From Minisyncoccota bacterium (GTDB lineage Bacteria > Patescibacteriota > Minisyncoccia > Phycocordibacterales > UBA1006): a stretch of 33,069 bases of DNA. The notes under the pieces were generated by a model, which worked only from the letters and a program-made list of their open reading frames with translations, was not told the origin of the DNA and made no database searches. Below, piece after piece: positions 1 to 7,824 of the stretch. How positions within the stretch are numbered: position 1 is the first letter of the stretch; the number at the start of each line of letters is the position of its first letter. The position numbers and the translations under genes were made by a program. Location: NCBI GenBank assembly GCA_028697455.1, contig JAQVEZ010000001.1, positions 131,902-164,970 on the forward strand, in the 5' to 3' direction.

Positions 1-534
1 TTAGTCAATCGAGACATTGCTGAGGCTGAAAGGATTGCAGAAAGTGCAAATCTTCCAGGTCTCGGAACCCCTCTCAACATTCTTGTTTCAAAAAACCAAG
101 TTCTTATTGTGAGCGGTGCCTATCCTGAAGAGATTTTTGATACTCTTATTAATCAAATAAAAACAGTAGGAACTGTTGATAAGGAAACTCTTGATTCGTT
201 TATGATTACAGAAGCTGGTTACAGTCTCACTCAAGAAATTCGAGCTTTTGATGAATCTTCTGATCATTATCGTGGAAACACAAATGCAGAAATTACCATC
301 TACGAATATTCAGACCTCCAATGTCCATACTGTCGACAACTTCATCCAACACTCAAAAATATTTCAGAAAAATATGATGATGTATTATGGGTTTATCGAC
401 ACCTTCCTCTCAATATTCACCCACAAGCAATGCCTGCAGCTCTTGCAGCAAAATGTGTAGCTGAAGAAAAAGGAAATGACGCCTTCTGGCAATTCGCTGA
501 TGAAGTATTCGAAAATCAAGACCGACTTAATTAG
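1..534 (+). CDS. Tandem DsbA-like thiol-disulfide protein, 3' part; second domain truncated
   Basis: The frame is open to the window edge, so the true start lies upstream; the GTG at 109 is internal. Residues encoded by 1-150 look like the C-terminal end of one thioredoxin-4/DsbA-type domain: an amphipathic helix, then LPGLGTPLNILV with the Gly-Thr-cisPro loop. A second domain follows with the strand ITIYEYSDLQ, the active site CPYC (about nt 322-333), VYRHLPLNIHPQA and the helix FWQFADEVFENQ. It then stops at TAG before its own cis-Pro half. Such proteins are extracytoplasmic oxidases or isomerases of cysteines. The second domain is roughly half the usual length, so this is either a real shortened tail or a decaying duplication. 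The family call is firm; redox activity of the truncated domain is uncertain. A terminator follows directly. Confidence 0.8.
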   Translation, partial: LVNRDIAEAERIAESANLPGLGTPLNILVSKNQVLIVSGAYPEEIFDTLINQIKTVGTVDKETLDSFMITEAGYSLTQEIRAFDESSDHYRGNTNAEITIYEYSDLQCPYCRQLHPTLKNISEKYDDVLWVYRHLPLNIHPQAMPAALAAKCVAEEKGNDAFWQFADEVFENQDRLN

Positions 535-542
535 TCAAAAAT

Positions 543-566
543 AAAAAACCTTTTAAGGGGTTTTTT
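543..566. terminator. Bidirectional intrinsic terminator (dsb-like / CxxC membrane gene)
   Basis: AAAAAACC (543-550) pairs with GGTTTTTT (559-566) around an 8-nt loop. The A and T runs let it work on both strands, and it sits between convergent gene ends at 534 and 569. Confidence 0.75.
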
Positions 567-568
567 AT

Positions 569-1099
569 TTAACACACTTCTGGTTTCTCTATTTGTCGAA
601 TAAGATAGATGTTAGACATGACGAGAAGAACAAGTCCAAACAAAGATATCAAAAAAGCATGGCTCTGTAGGGGAAGAAAAAGAAATCGTAGTCCAAGAAA
701 ACTAAGAAGTGGTGCGAGAACAAGAGCTCCACACGACAGACATCCTACTCCAAAAACTCCAAAGAAAATACCAACAAAGCTCCCCCAAAAACCTTTCGAT
801 CGAAGAAGGGGTTTTTTCTTTTTAAATAAACGAATAAAAAACAAAATATTCAAAGAGAGCAATATTGGGAAAAGAATCAAAACAAATTTTTCTGGAAACG
901 AGAGAAGGAGAAATGAGTCGAAGATATATTTTTTAGTTAAAAGAATTTTTGCCCATAGGGAAAGACTTGAAATATGAAAAATAGCCTTGATGATGTGGGC
1001 ATAGCTAAAATAACGAATCCCTACAAAGATAATGAGAGAAAGGAAAAATTCCCAAAATATGTTTTGGGGGCGTGAGAAAAAACGAAGAAAAAATTTCAT
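569..1099 (-). CDS. Polytopic membrane protein with intramembrane CxxC
   Basis: 176 aa, not assigned to a family by me. About five hydrophobic segments are visible: residues 16-33, 72-92, 104-118, 124-140 and 148-167, with a basic loop KKKKP at 93-97. The notable motif is GVGCLSCG, with Cys120 and Cys123 at the start of a glycine-rich membrane segment; the last residue is also Cys. Its 3' end abuts the terminator of the DsbA-like gene, so the two are convergent. A membrane CxxC beside a Dsb-type protein suggests a quinone- or thiol-linked electron partner, but that is inference only. A -10-like TATTAT lies exactly 6 nt before the ATG, which fits leaderless expression independent of typA 24 nt upstream. 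Confidence 0.6.
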   Translation of the reverse strand: MKFFLRFFSRPQNIFWEFFLSLIIFVGIRYFSYAHIIKAIFHISSLSLWAKILLTKKYIFDSFLLLSFPEKFVLILFPILLSLNILFFIRLFKKKKPLLRSKGFWGSFVGIFFGVFGVGCLSCGALVLAPLLSFLGLRFLFLPLQSHAFLISLFGLVLLVMSNIYLIRQIEKPEVC

Positions 1100-1105
1100 A
1101 TATCT

Positions 1106-1111
1106 ATAATA
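1106..1111 (-). promoter_or_regulatory. -10 box, 6 nt before the ATG (leaderless type)
   Basis: On the minus strand TATTAT, then six bases, then the ATG at 1099. The geometry equals that of dnaX, dprA and the DUF2726 gene. I found no clear -35. Confidence 0.4.
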
Positions 1112-1123
1112 ACACCTTGAAAA

Positions 1124-2914
1124 TTATTTTTTAGTTTTCTTGTTCTTTGATCGTTCTGATTCGGTAAGATATTCCTTTCGTATTCGAATATCTTGCGGAG
1201 TAACTTCTATATACTCATCTTCTTTCATAATACCCATTGCAAGCTCAAGATTAAGGGTAAAAGGAGGGGTAAGTTTAATACTTTCATCACTTCCTGATGC
1301 CCGCATATTGGTCAACTGTTTCCCCTTGGTTGGATTAACGAGAAGTTCATCTCCCTTATTACTGTTTCCAATAACCATTCCTTCATACACCTCATCAGCC
1401 GGTTTAATATACAAGGTTCCTCTCTCCTGTAGGTTTGCAAGAGAAAAGCCAAGGGCTTTTCCTGTTGCCATAGATACCATTGATCCAAGCTCTGTTTTTA
1501 CAATATTTCCAGCATACGGTTTAAAATCTTCAAAAACTGAGGTGATAATTCCTTCTCCTCGTGTATCAATAATAAACTCATTACGATACCCAAGAAGTCC
1601 TCGTGTAGGAATTGAAAATATAAGGGAGGTCTGTCCATTATCAGTTTTCATATTTACCATTGTTGCCTTTCTCTTCCCCAGTTTCTCAATAACAATTCCA
1701 CTGAACTCGTCAGGAACAAAAATAGAAACTTCTTCATATGGCTCATAGTCATGTCCGTCAATTTTTTTAACGATAACTTCAGGTTGTGAAATCGCAAGCT
1801 CAAAACCTTCTCGTCTCATATTTTCTACCAAAACAGCAAGGTGAAGTTCCCCTCGCCCATAGACCTTATATTTTGCAGAATCTGTTGTTTCAATTTTAAG
1901 CCCCACGTTTACCTCAAGTTCCTTCTCAAGACGCTCTAGTATTTGTCGTGAGGTTAAAAATTTTCCAACACGCCCCGAGAAAGGAGAATCATTTACAAAA
2001 ATATTAAAAGAAATAGTCGGCTCATCAATAGAGATATGCGGCAAAAGCTCTCCTTCAGCGCTTGAAAGAATAGTTTGTCCAATAAAAATATCTGGAAGCC
2101 CAGCAATCATAACAATATCACCAGCGATTGCTTCTTTTTGTAGCTCACGATTGAATCCCAAAAAATTAAACAATTTGGTAACCTTACCCGAAAATTGTTG
2201 ATCTTCGGTTTTGAGGAAAATCTGTTGTCCTTCTTTGAGCACTCCATTATAAATACGTGCGATTCCCATTCTTCCCAAAAAGTTATCATATGCGAGATTA
2301 AAAACCTGTGCCTGAAGAGGTTGCGCATTTAAATCTTCTCCTGATACCGAAGGAACTTCCTCGAGAATCAGATCAAGAAGAGGTTCTAGGTTTATTCGTT
2401 CGTCATCGAGATTTCTCATGGCAACACCGTCTCTCCCAATGGCATAAATAACCTTAAAATCCAATTGCTCATCAGAAGCACCAAGATCAAGAAAGAGTTC
2501 GTAAATATCTTCCTCAGCTGCCGCTGGGTTTGCTGCAGGTTTATCTATCTTGTTCAAAATAACAATTGGTTTTAATCCCAACTCTAATGATTTCTTGAGA
2601 ACAAATTTTGTTTGTGGCATTGGTCCTTCAGCAGCATCAACAACGAGGAGCACTGAATCAATTGATCGCAAAACACGCTCAACCTCAGAACCAAAATCTG
2701 CATGGCCAGGAGTATCAAGAATATTAATCTTGGTTCCCTTATAGAGAAGTGCCGTATTTTTTGAATAGATGGTAATCCCTCGTTCTTGTTCAATTTCGTT
2801 TGAATCAATTGAAGTATCACCAGTGACAGCACCCGTTTGTCTTAACAACGCATCAGTAAGGGTCGTTTTCCCGTGATCGACATGGGCAATAATAGCTATA
2901 TTTCGTATTTCCAT
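1124..2914 (-). CDS. typA: Ribosome-associated GTPase TypA/BipA
   Basis: 596 aa, the normal length of TypA (about 600). It is a translational GTPase of the EF-G/LepA group that binds 70S ribosomes and assists large-subunit assembly and stress or cold adaptation. The G1 motif AHVDHGKTT is at residues 10-18, switch/G2 is RGITI, G3 is DTPGH, G4 is NKID, and the TypA C-terminal domain includes PTRGLLGYR and GEGIITSVF. The C-terminus is Lys-rich. The upstream gene at 2973 ends in its own terminator (2954-2974), so typA should have its own promoter, though I could not place a convincing -35/-10 pair. The start MEIRNIAIIAHVDHG matches the family. Confidence 0.97.
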   Translation of the reverse strand: MEIRNIAIIAHVDHGKTTLTDALLRQTGAVTGDTSIDSNEIEQERGITIYSKNTALLYKGTKINILDTPGHADFGSEVERVLRSIDSVLLVVDAAEGPMPQTKFVLKKSLELGLKPIVILNKIDKPAANPAAAEEDIYELFLDLGASDEQLDFKVIYAIGRDGVAMRNLDDERINLEPLLDLILEEVPSVSGEDLNAQPLQAQVFNLAYDNFLGRMGIARIYNGVLKEGQQIFLKTEDQQFSGKVTKLFNFLGFNRELQKEAIAGDIVMIAGLPDIFIGQTILSSAEGELLPHISIDEPTISFNIFVNDSPFSGRVGKFLTSRQILERLEKELEVNVGLKIETTDSAKYKVYGRGELHLAVLVENMRREGFELAISQPEVIVKKIDGHDYEPYEEVSIFVPDEFSGIVIEKLGKRKATMVNMKTDNGQTSLIFSIPTRGLLGYRNEFIIDTRGEGIITSVFEDFKPYAGNIVKTELGSMVSMATGKALGFSLANLQERGTLYIKPADEVYEGMVIGNSNKGDELLVNPTKGKQLTNMRASGSDESIKLTPPFTLNLELAMGIMKEDEYIEVTPQDIRIRKEYLTESERSKNKKTKK

Positions 2915-2953
2915 AACTTGAAAAGCCTATCACAAAAAAAAGACAAAAGAAAC

Positions 2954-2974
2954 AAAAAAACCCGCAAAGGGTTT
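2954..2974 (-). terminator. Intrinsic terminator of the gene at 2973-3485
   Basis: On the minus strand AAACCC, loop TTTGC, GGGTTT, then a T run (A run 2954-2960 on plus). The stop codon overlaps the stem. Confidence 0.8.
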
Positions 2975-3485
2975 ATTCATTACTACAGGTTACTTTGTTG
3001 AGGAAGAACTCTTCGGTATCAAAAATAATCTTTTGAATGTCTTGATACATCAAAATATCTCCTTCTTGTTCCATTGGGGTATCAACTGATTGATATCCAA
3101 TATAGAGTTTGTCTCCATCTATTTTATACACTCGCTGTTCCTTCCATGTTTTTTCTCCGACAACAACAGAAGCGATGGTATTAACAAAAGTATTATCAGT
3201 AACTCCAACGAGAGTTGCTCGGCTATCAGAACCTTGAGCTGGAGCAATAACATGAGTTCCTGTAAGTTGTCCATCATCAGCAATTGAGAACTCAACGTTT
3301 TCTTTATTAAAGAGTTCTTGTCCATCTTCTCCTGTTATAGGAGCTTTGTATTCAAAACAAAGATGTGAGGCTCCATTCATATCAAGCGAAGCTGTTCCTG
3401 ATTTTTTCTTTTGCCCAAGAAAAATAATAACAAGAACTGCAAGAATAATAATTAAACCTATCGTATATAAAGTATTTTTTTTCAT
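2973..3485 (-). CDS. Small membrane-anchored extracytoplasmic protein
   Basis: 170 aa, family not recognised. A Lys-rich start is followed by one hydrophobic segment (about residues 8-25) and a soluble domain outside the membrane. There is no lipobox, so it is likely an uncleaved N-terminal anchor. Two cysteines (Cys43 in HLCFEYKAP and one near the C-terminus, VTCSNE) could form a disulfide, which fits an envelope with Dsb-type oxidases. The domain reads as beta-rich with short alternating strands. It is a single-gene unit: a -10-like TATAGT at 3500-3505, a GAGAGG ribosome site before the ATG, and terminators on both sides. The next upstream gene (MliC-META) has a similar anchor-plus-domain plan. 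Confidence 0.6.
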   Translation of the reverse strand: MKKNTLYTIGLIIILAVLVIIFLGQKKKSGTASLDMNGASHLCFEYKAPITGEDGQELFNKENVEFSIADDGQLTGTHVIAPAQGSDSRATLVGVTDNTFVNTIASVVVGEKTWKEQRVYKIDGDKLYIGYQSVDTPMEQEGDILMYQDIQKIIFDTEEFFLNKVTCSNE

Positions 3486-3516
3486 AACCTCTCTATCATA
3501 CTATAGCGCTCAAAAT

Positions 3517-3539
3517 AAAAAAAGCCTTAGGCCTTTTTT
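3517..3539 (-). terminator. Intrinsic terminator of the MliC-META gene
   Basis: A GCC/GGC core with A and T flanks and a TTA loop, overlapping the stop codon. On the minus strand the 3' arm runs into seven T. There is one bulged C in the stem. Confidence 0.65.
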
Positions 3540-4278
3540 ATTTTTTCTTGAAAATTACCTGTCCTGAATCAAGAGGAAGCTCGAGAACAAGACTCTCAGC
3601 ATTTGGCTGGAAGATAGATTGTACTCTCTGAAGAAGAGAAGTAAATTCTGCTTCTTGAGATCCTTCACAATATTTCAAAGTTGAAGCAAATCCATCTCCA
3701 AAAGTAATAGTTCCATTGGTTACCGTATATGATCCAGTAAAACCGTTACAATCAGTGGTTCCGTTTACTGTTCCGTCTTCGTTAAGAGTAAGAACAAATT
3801 TATCACTCTTTGGTTGAGGAGCGGCACCACCTTCATCGGTTGGGTATACTGTTTCAGCCCACTCCCATGAACCAAGGTATGATTTTGAATTCTCTTCTTG
3901 TGGAAGAACTTCTTCGGCTTGCTCTTCTTCAAGAGATTGAGAATCAATTCCCTCAAAGACAATGGCATCATTTACATAAACAGTTGCTTCGTCTCCCTTA
4001 TTCCAGAAAACAAAACTCTCATCATCATTAGCATATCGAGCTCCAGACCCAGAAATAACCTGATTGAGAGTCATCACTTCCCCGTTGAAGTTTATAGTAA
4101 CTTTTCCATCAGTATATTCAGCTGGGATTTCTTGCCCATTGGCATCGGTATAAAGAGCTGTTGCGATAACTTCATCTGAAGATGTGTCAACTGGCGCATT
4201 TTTAGTAAATGAAGAAATAACAAGTACAAGAGCGGCAATAACAATTAGTAATAGTAAGTATTTATAAGTATTTTTCAT
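3538..4278 (-). CDS. Membrane-anchored MliC-META fusion (lysozyme-inhibitor-like plus HslJ-like domains)
   Basis: 246 aa from the ATG at 4278; a TTG at 4287 would add three residues and is less likely. An N-terminal anchor spans residues 6-22. Residues 36-105 match the MliC fold: TALYTDANGQEIPAEY, then the conserved SGSGARY loop (76-82) and FWNKGDEATVYV. In known MliC/PliC proteins this loop inserts into the active site of c-type lysozyme. An acidic linker (115-130) leads to a META domain (137-245) with FVLTLNEDGTVNGTTDCNGF, GSYTV, ASTLKYC and a terminal strand; Cys177 and Cys204 could pair. META domains occur in HslJ and heat-resistance or motility proteins. The fusion suggests an envelope protein that shields the cell from host or predator lysozyme (inference). 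The domain calls are firm. Confidence 0.85.
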   Translation of the reverse strand: MKNTYKYLLLLIVIAALVLVISSFTKNAPVDTSSDEVIATALYTDANGQEIPAEYTDGKVTINFNGEVMTLNQVISGSGARYANDDESFVFWNKGDEATVYVNDAIVFEGIDSQSLEEEQAEEVLPQEENSKSYLGSWEWAETVYPTDEGGAAPQPKSDKFVLTLNEDGTVNGTTDCNGFTGSYTVTNGTITFGDGFASTLKYCEGSQEAEFTSLLQRVQSIFQPNAESLVLELPLDSGQVIFKKK

Positions 4279-4305
4279 AATTAACAATTAAAAATAATTA
4301 AAAAA

Positions 4306-4653
4306 TTATTTCTTTTTTGTCATTGTTTTTTTCTTTGCGGCTGGTTTTTTCTTAGCAACTACTTTTTTAGCTGCTGGTTTTTTAGCAGCTGGTTTTTTCT
4401 TAGCAACTACTTTTTTAGCAGCTGGTTTTTTCTTAGCTACAGTTTTCTTTGCTGCTGGTTTTTTCTTAGCTACAGTTTTCTTAGCTGCTGGTTTTTTCTT
4501 AGCTACAGTTTTCTTAGCTGCTGGTTTCTTTTTAGCAACTACTTTTTTAGCTGCTGGTTTTTTCTTAGCTACAGTTTTCTTTGCTGCTGGTTTTTTAGCA
4601 GCTGGTTTTTTAGCTGCAGTTTTTTTAGCAGCTGGTTTTTTAGCTTGTGCCAT
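4306..4653 (-). CDS. Histone-H1-like Lys/Ala/Pro repeat protein
   Basis: 115 aa made almost only of K, A, P, V and T, ending KKKTMTKKK. From residue 22 it is built of an 11-residue unit of the type PAAKKTVAKKK, seven copies, interrupted by one short PAAKK; before that come shorter PAAKK/TAAKK units. This is the composition of eukaryotic H1 tails and of bacterial H1-like and AlgP-like nucleoid proteins, which bind DNA or RNA by charge. It probably compacts DNA or modulates access to it. It has its own promoter (4663-4691) that overlaps a perfect palindrome. The gene may be read through into MliC-META 27 nt downstream, as I see no terminator between them. Repeat number is likely to vary between strains. 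Confidence 0.85.
   Translation of the reverse strand: MAQAKKPAAKKTAAKKPAAKKPAAKKTVAKKKPAAKKVVAKKKPAAKKTVAKKKPAAKKTVAKKKPAAKKTVAKKKPAAKKVVAKKKPAAKKPAAKKVVAKKKPAAKKKTMTKKK
4345..4590. repeat. 33-bp in-gene tandem repeats (H1-like protein)
   Basis: Seven copies of a 33-bp unit coding PAAKK(T/V)VAKKK. Six are contiguous (4393-4590), then a 15-bp partial unit, then one more (4345-4377). They are prone to slippage and recombination. Confidence 0.85.
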
Positions 4654-4662
4654 AAAATAAAA

Positions 4663-4691
4663 ATATAAACAAAAAATAAATTAGGTGTAAA
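4663..4691 (-). promoter_or_regulatory. Promoter of the H1-like gene, overlapping a palindrome
   Basis: On the minus strand TTTACA (4686-4691), a 17-nt spacer, then TTATAT (4663-4668), just before the ATG at 4653. The -35 overlaps the perfect inverted repeat GTAAAAAATTTTTTAC (4687-4702), a possible operator. Confidence 0.55.
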
Positions 4692-4815
4692 AAATTTTTT
4701 ACCACTCGAGTGTATACGTGACGTGTGGTACTTTTATTATAGCAAGAAAAAAAATACAATGCACTAGTTTTTTAAAAAAAATTTTAAAAAATAAAAAAAA
4801 TAAAAAAAATAAAAT

Positions 4816-4896
4816 AAAAAAACGAGAAGAATTTTTCTTCTCATCTTTTTACGCGTTCCTGATAACCACCAGGCATGGAGTAAGTCGAACTTACTG
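4816..4896 (-). ncRNA. Putative about-80-nt small RNA with its own -10 box and terminator
   Basis: On the minus strand TATACT (4902-4907) precedes a short sequence holding hairpin AGTAAGT/ACTTACT with a TCG loop, then CCTG/CAGG hairpin, then a strong terminator GAGAAGAA-AAA-TTCTTCTC (4824-4842) followed by G and seven T. No gene needs this terminator otherwise. A short frame MPGGYQERVKR inside it would end at TGA and is probably chance. The 13 bases GCCTGGTGGTTAT resemble the 5' end of some 5S rRNAs, but the rest does not. The identity is unknown to me. Confidence 0.4.
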
Positions 4897-4944
4897 CTCT
4901 TAGTATACCATAATTTAAAAAGGGACAAATTTTTTTTCTCTTTT

Positions 4945-5958
4945 TTATGAAACTTTTGTTCGTTCTTTTTTATTTACTCTCATCGATGAAATATACGCGA
5001 ACAAAACAAAAGCAATTCCTATCGTCCCCGTCACTACCTCTGGAACTTCATGAATCAAAGAAACAAACATAGAGAGAGCAAGAGCAAAAATAGCCCAATG
5101 AGCTCCGTGTTCAAGATATCTCAAGACACTCAAAGTTTTTTCTTTCACCATATAAAGAGTCAGTGATCTCACAAAGACGGCCCCCACCCCAAGACCGATG
5201 ACAATAACCAAAACTGAGTTTGTGAGAGCAAAAGCTCCAATAACCCCATCCAAAGAAAATGAGGCATCCAAAATTTCAAGATAGATAAACGCTGCAAGTC
5301 CCATACTTCCAGCTTTTGAGGTATCGAGTGACATCATGCTGGTAATACCATGCATAACAATAAAGAGAACCATCCCCAAAACACCAGAAACCAAAACTGT
5401 AAACTGTTCAAACTGAGGAACCAAATATGACATCCCAACGAGCCCTACTAAAACAATAATAATTTCAAGAGATTCAATGTACCCCCAGTGCGAAAGTTTC
5501 TTCTCAAGCCATACAAACCAATGAACCTTTTTACTTCGGTCAAAGAAATATTTAAGCGCCACCATGAGAAGAAAGGCAGCCCCAAAAGAATGAATGGCAA
5601 ATTTCGTAGAATCCAAAAGTGTTCCATACTGAGAAGCATCAAAGATTGCCATACTTGCAACTCCCCACGGAGAGATTCCCGCAACAATACTTACGATAAC
5701 AATAGGGAGAACAAAACGTGTTCCAAAAACAGCGATGGCAATACCCCAAGTGATAAAACGTTTTTTCCACTTCTCGGTCATTTGCTCGAGAACTTTGGCA
5801 TTCACTACTGCGTTGTCAAAAGATAGCGTAATCTCAAGAAGCATTAACAAAAACCCAATCCAAAGAGCAGTGAGCCCTCCAATGTAATACAAGAGGATGA
5901 GCCCAACAACAGCAATCAGAATATCCCATCCGAAAAATCTCATTATTTTTTTATTCAT
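4945..5958 (-). CDS. DUF475 integral membrane protein (TerC/YkoY superfamily)
   Basis: 337 aa with about nine transmembrane segments. Two conserved acidic membrane motifs are present: LEITLSFDNAVVNA near residue 45 and LEILDASFSLDGVIGAFA near 235. These are the DUF475 versions of the TerC-family E..FD motifs that probably bind metal ions inside the membrane. Relatives in the superfamily are linked to manganese export and tellurium resistance, so metal-ion transport or supply to secreted enzymes is plausible but unproven. Start: ATG 5958 follows TATAGT and a GAGG ribosome site 8 nt later; an in-frame ATG at 5943 is an alternative. Divergent from the ABC exporter. No clear hairpin follows its stop. 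Confidence 0.85.
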   Translation of the reverse strand: MNKKIMRFFGWDILIAVVGLILLYYIGGLTALWIGFLLMLLEITLSFDNAVVNAKVLEQMTEKWKKRFITWGIAIAVFGTRFVLPIVIVSIVAGISPWGVASMAIFDASQYGTLLDSTKFAIHSFGAAFLLMVALKYFFDRSKKVHWFVWLEKKLSHWGYIESLEIIIVLVGLVGMSYLVPQFEQFTVLVSGVLGMVLFIVMHGITSMMSLDTSKAGSMGLAAFIYLEILDASFSLDGVIGAFALTNSVLVIVIGLGVGAVFVRSLTLYMVKEKTLSVLRYLEHGAHWAIFALALSMFVSLIHEVPEVVTGTIGIAFVLFAYISSMRVNKKERTKVS

Positions 5959-6037
5959 ACCTCAATACTATAGCACAAAAAACTCCTCAAAGACTACGGG
6001 TGCTTTTCTTTAAAAAAAATACTGGTAAGTTTGATAT

Positions 6038-7783
6038 ATGAAAATATTTAAACATTACCTTTTAAAATATAAAAAAGTTTTAGCCCTCGCTCTTTTAAGT
6101 GCAGGAATAAACCAAATTTTTTCTTTATTAAATCCACAAATATTTAGAATTATTCTCGATAATTATGCAGCAAAAATTCTTGAATACAGCCAACACGACT
6201 TTATCAAAGGTGTTGGTTTTCTCCTTCTCGCATATATTGGGATTGCCCTCATCTCTCGAACAGCAAAAGCTTTCCAAGATTATTTTGTAAATGTTGTTTC
6301 TGAACAAGTAGGAACTTCTCTTTATGGAACGGCGGTTCAACATATCTTTAAACTTCCCTTCTCAATTTTTGAAGACGAACAGTCAGGATCTATTCTCCAA
6401 AAAATGCAACGAGCACGTGACGCAGCAAAAAAATACATTCGAAGCCTTGTTAACATAGGATTCTTTTCTTTGGTAGGAATTATTTTTGTTGTTGTATACT
6501 CGTTCTCTGTTCATTGGCTTGTGGGGACCGTATTTCTTCTTTCAATCCCTCTTGTGGGAGGAATTATTTTTATAACAGGTCGCCAAATCAAACGTGCCCA
6601 AAGAGCTATCATTAAACATTCTGCCGAGCTTGCTGCCTCAACAACCGAAACCTTGCAGAATGTCGGGCTCGTAAAATCTCTTGGCCTTGAAAATGAAGAA
6701 ATCGAACGTCTCAATACGGTGAATGACGAGATTCTCAAGCTCGAACTGAAAAAAGTTATTATCTTAAGGAAACTGAGCTTTATCCAAGGAACCATTGTTA
6801 ACGTCATAACGACCCTTGTCATTTTCATTTCAATGATTCTTATCTTCAAGGGAGTCATTAGTGTCGGAGAATTCTTGGCTCTGTGGGTGTATAGTCTTTT
6901 TGTTTTTGGGCCTCTTGGTCAAATCGCCGATCTCGTTCAGGGTCACCAAGAAACTCAAGCAAGCCTTCTCGAACTCAACGAAATTCTTTCAAAAGAGGTT
7001 GAAGAACATGATGATGCTCATGGAACAAAGATTCAACATATTGAATCAATACAATTCAATGATGTTTCATTCTCCTATCATGGAAACCCGGAAGCCTCTA
7101 TTAATAATATTTCTCTTTCCTTCCGTGAGGGAGATACGATTGCTTTTGCGGGGCCTTCAGGTTCAGGAAAATCAACTTTGATAAAACTTCTCCTCGGGCT
7201 CTACAACCCTATTCAGGGTTCGGTTCTCATTAACAATATACCCATTCAAGGTCTCAACCTTTCTTCTCTCCGGAAAAAAGTAGGTTACGTTCCTCAAGAG
7301 AGTCAGGTTTTTGCAGGAACTATTCGCGAGAATCTTCTTTTTGCGGCTGGAGACGCAAGCGACGATGACTGTATGCGTGCCTTGAAACAAGCCCAAATAG
7401 AAAGTCTCGTCCTCCGCTCAGAAAAGGGTCTCGATACAGTTATTGGAGAAAATGGTATTAAACTCTCAGGAGGAGAAAAGCAACGTCTTTCTATAGCACG
7501 AGCGCTCATTCGTAATCCAGAAATTCTTATCTTTGATGAAGCGACCTCAAGCCTCGATTCAATTACCGAAAAAGAAATCTCTTCAACTATCGAAGAAATA
7601 CGACGACTCCATCCCAAACTCATTATGGTTATGATTGCCCACCGACTCTCAACCATAGAAAAAGCTGACCATATTTATGTCCTCAGAAAAGGTTCTCTCG
7701 TAGAACACGGAGAACACGACAAACTCATTGACCACAATAGACTTTATAAAAACCTTTGGCTCGAACAACAAGGAGCTCATTAA
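6038..7783 (+). CDS. ABC exporter half-transporter (membrane domain fused to ATPase)
   Basis: 581 aa, typical of B-type half exporters (MsbA/Atm1/LmrA-like) that act as homodimers to export lipids, peptides or drugs. The N-terminal membrane domain (1-315) has about six helices. The nucleotide-binding domain has Walker A GPSGSGKST (372-380), a Q-loop near VPQES, signature LSGGE (476-480), Walker B ILIFDEATSSLD (496-507) and the switch His535 in MIAHRLST. All catalytic residues are present. It stands alone, ending in a strong terminator at 7797-7824. Substrate cannot be read from sequence. A homodimer is inferred because no partner gene is adjacent. Confidence 0.93.
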   Translation: MKIFKHYLLKYKKVLALALLSAGINQIFSLLNPQIFRIILDNYAAKILEYSQHDFIKGVGFLLLAYIGIALISRTAKAFQDYFVNVVSEQVGTSLYGTAVQHIFKLPFSIFEDEQSGSILQKMQRARDAAKKYIRSLVNIGFFSLVGIIFVVVYSFSVHWLVGTVFLLSIPLVGGIIFITGRQIKRAQRAIIKHSAELAASTTETLQNVGLVKSLGLENEEIERLNTVNDEILKLELKKVIILRKLSFIQGTIVNVITTLVIFISMILIFKGVISVGEFLALWVYSLFVFGPLGQIADLVQGHQETQASLLELNEILSKEVEEHDDAHGTKIQHIESIQFNDVSFSYHGNPEASINNISLSFREGDTIAFAGPSGSGKSTLIKLLLGLYNPIQGSVLINNIPIQGLNLSSLRKKVGYVPQESQVFAGTIRENLLFAAGDASDDDCMRALKQAQIESLVLRSEKGLDTVIGENGIKLSGGEKQRLSIARALIRNPEILIFDEATSSLDSITEKEISSTIEEIRRLHPKLIMVMIAHRLSTIEKADHIYVLRKGSLVEHGEHDKLIDHNRLYKNLWLEQQGAH

Positions 7784-7796
7784 AAAATAAAAAGAA

Positions 7797-7824
7797 AAAA
7801 CCCATCTGTGCAGAGACGGGTTTT
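7797..7824. terminator. Bidirectional terminator (ABC exporter and minus-strand RNA)
   Basis: AAAACCC (7797-7803) pairs with GGGTTTT (7818-7824), with an inner TCT/AGA pair set. A-rich on the left and T-rich on the right. Confidence 0.8.

Noticed and set aside
609-977. 122-codon plus-strand frame opposite the CxxC membrane gene
   Set aside because: Arg/Lys-rich antisense shadow of a hydrophobic gene.
4855-4880. 5S rRNA gene
   Set aside because: Only 13 bases resemble a 5S 5' end; the remainder and the length do not fit.
4718-4903. 61-codon plus-strand open frame in the gap before the DUF475 gene
   Set aside because: Composed of poly-A-derived Lys runs and crosses the minus-strand terminator; no coding character.
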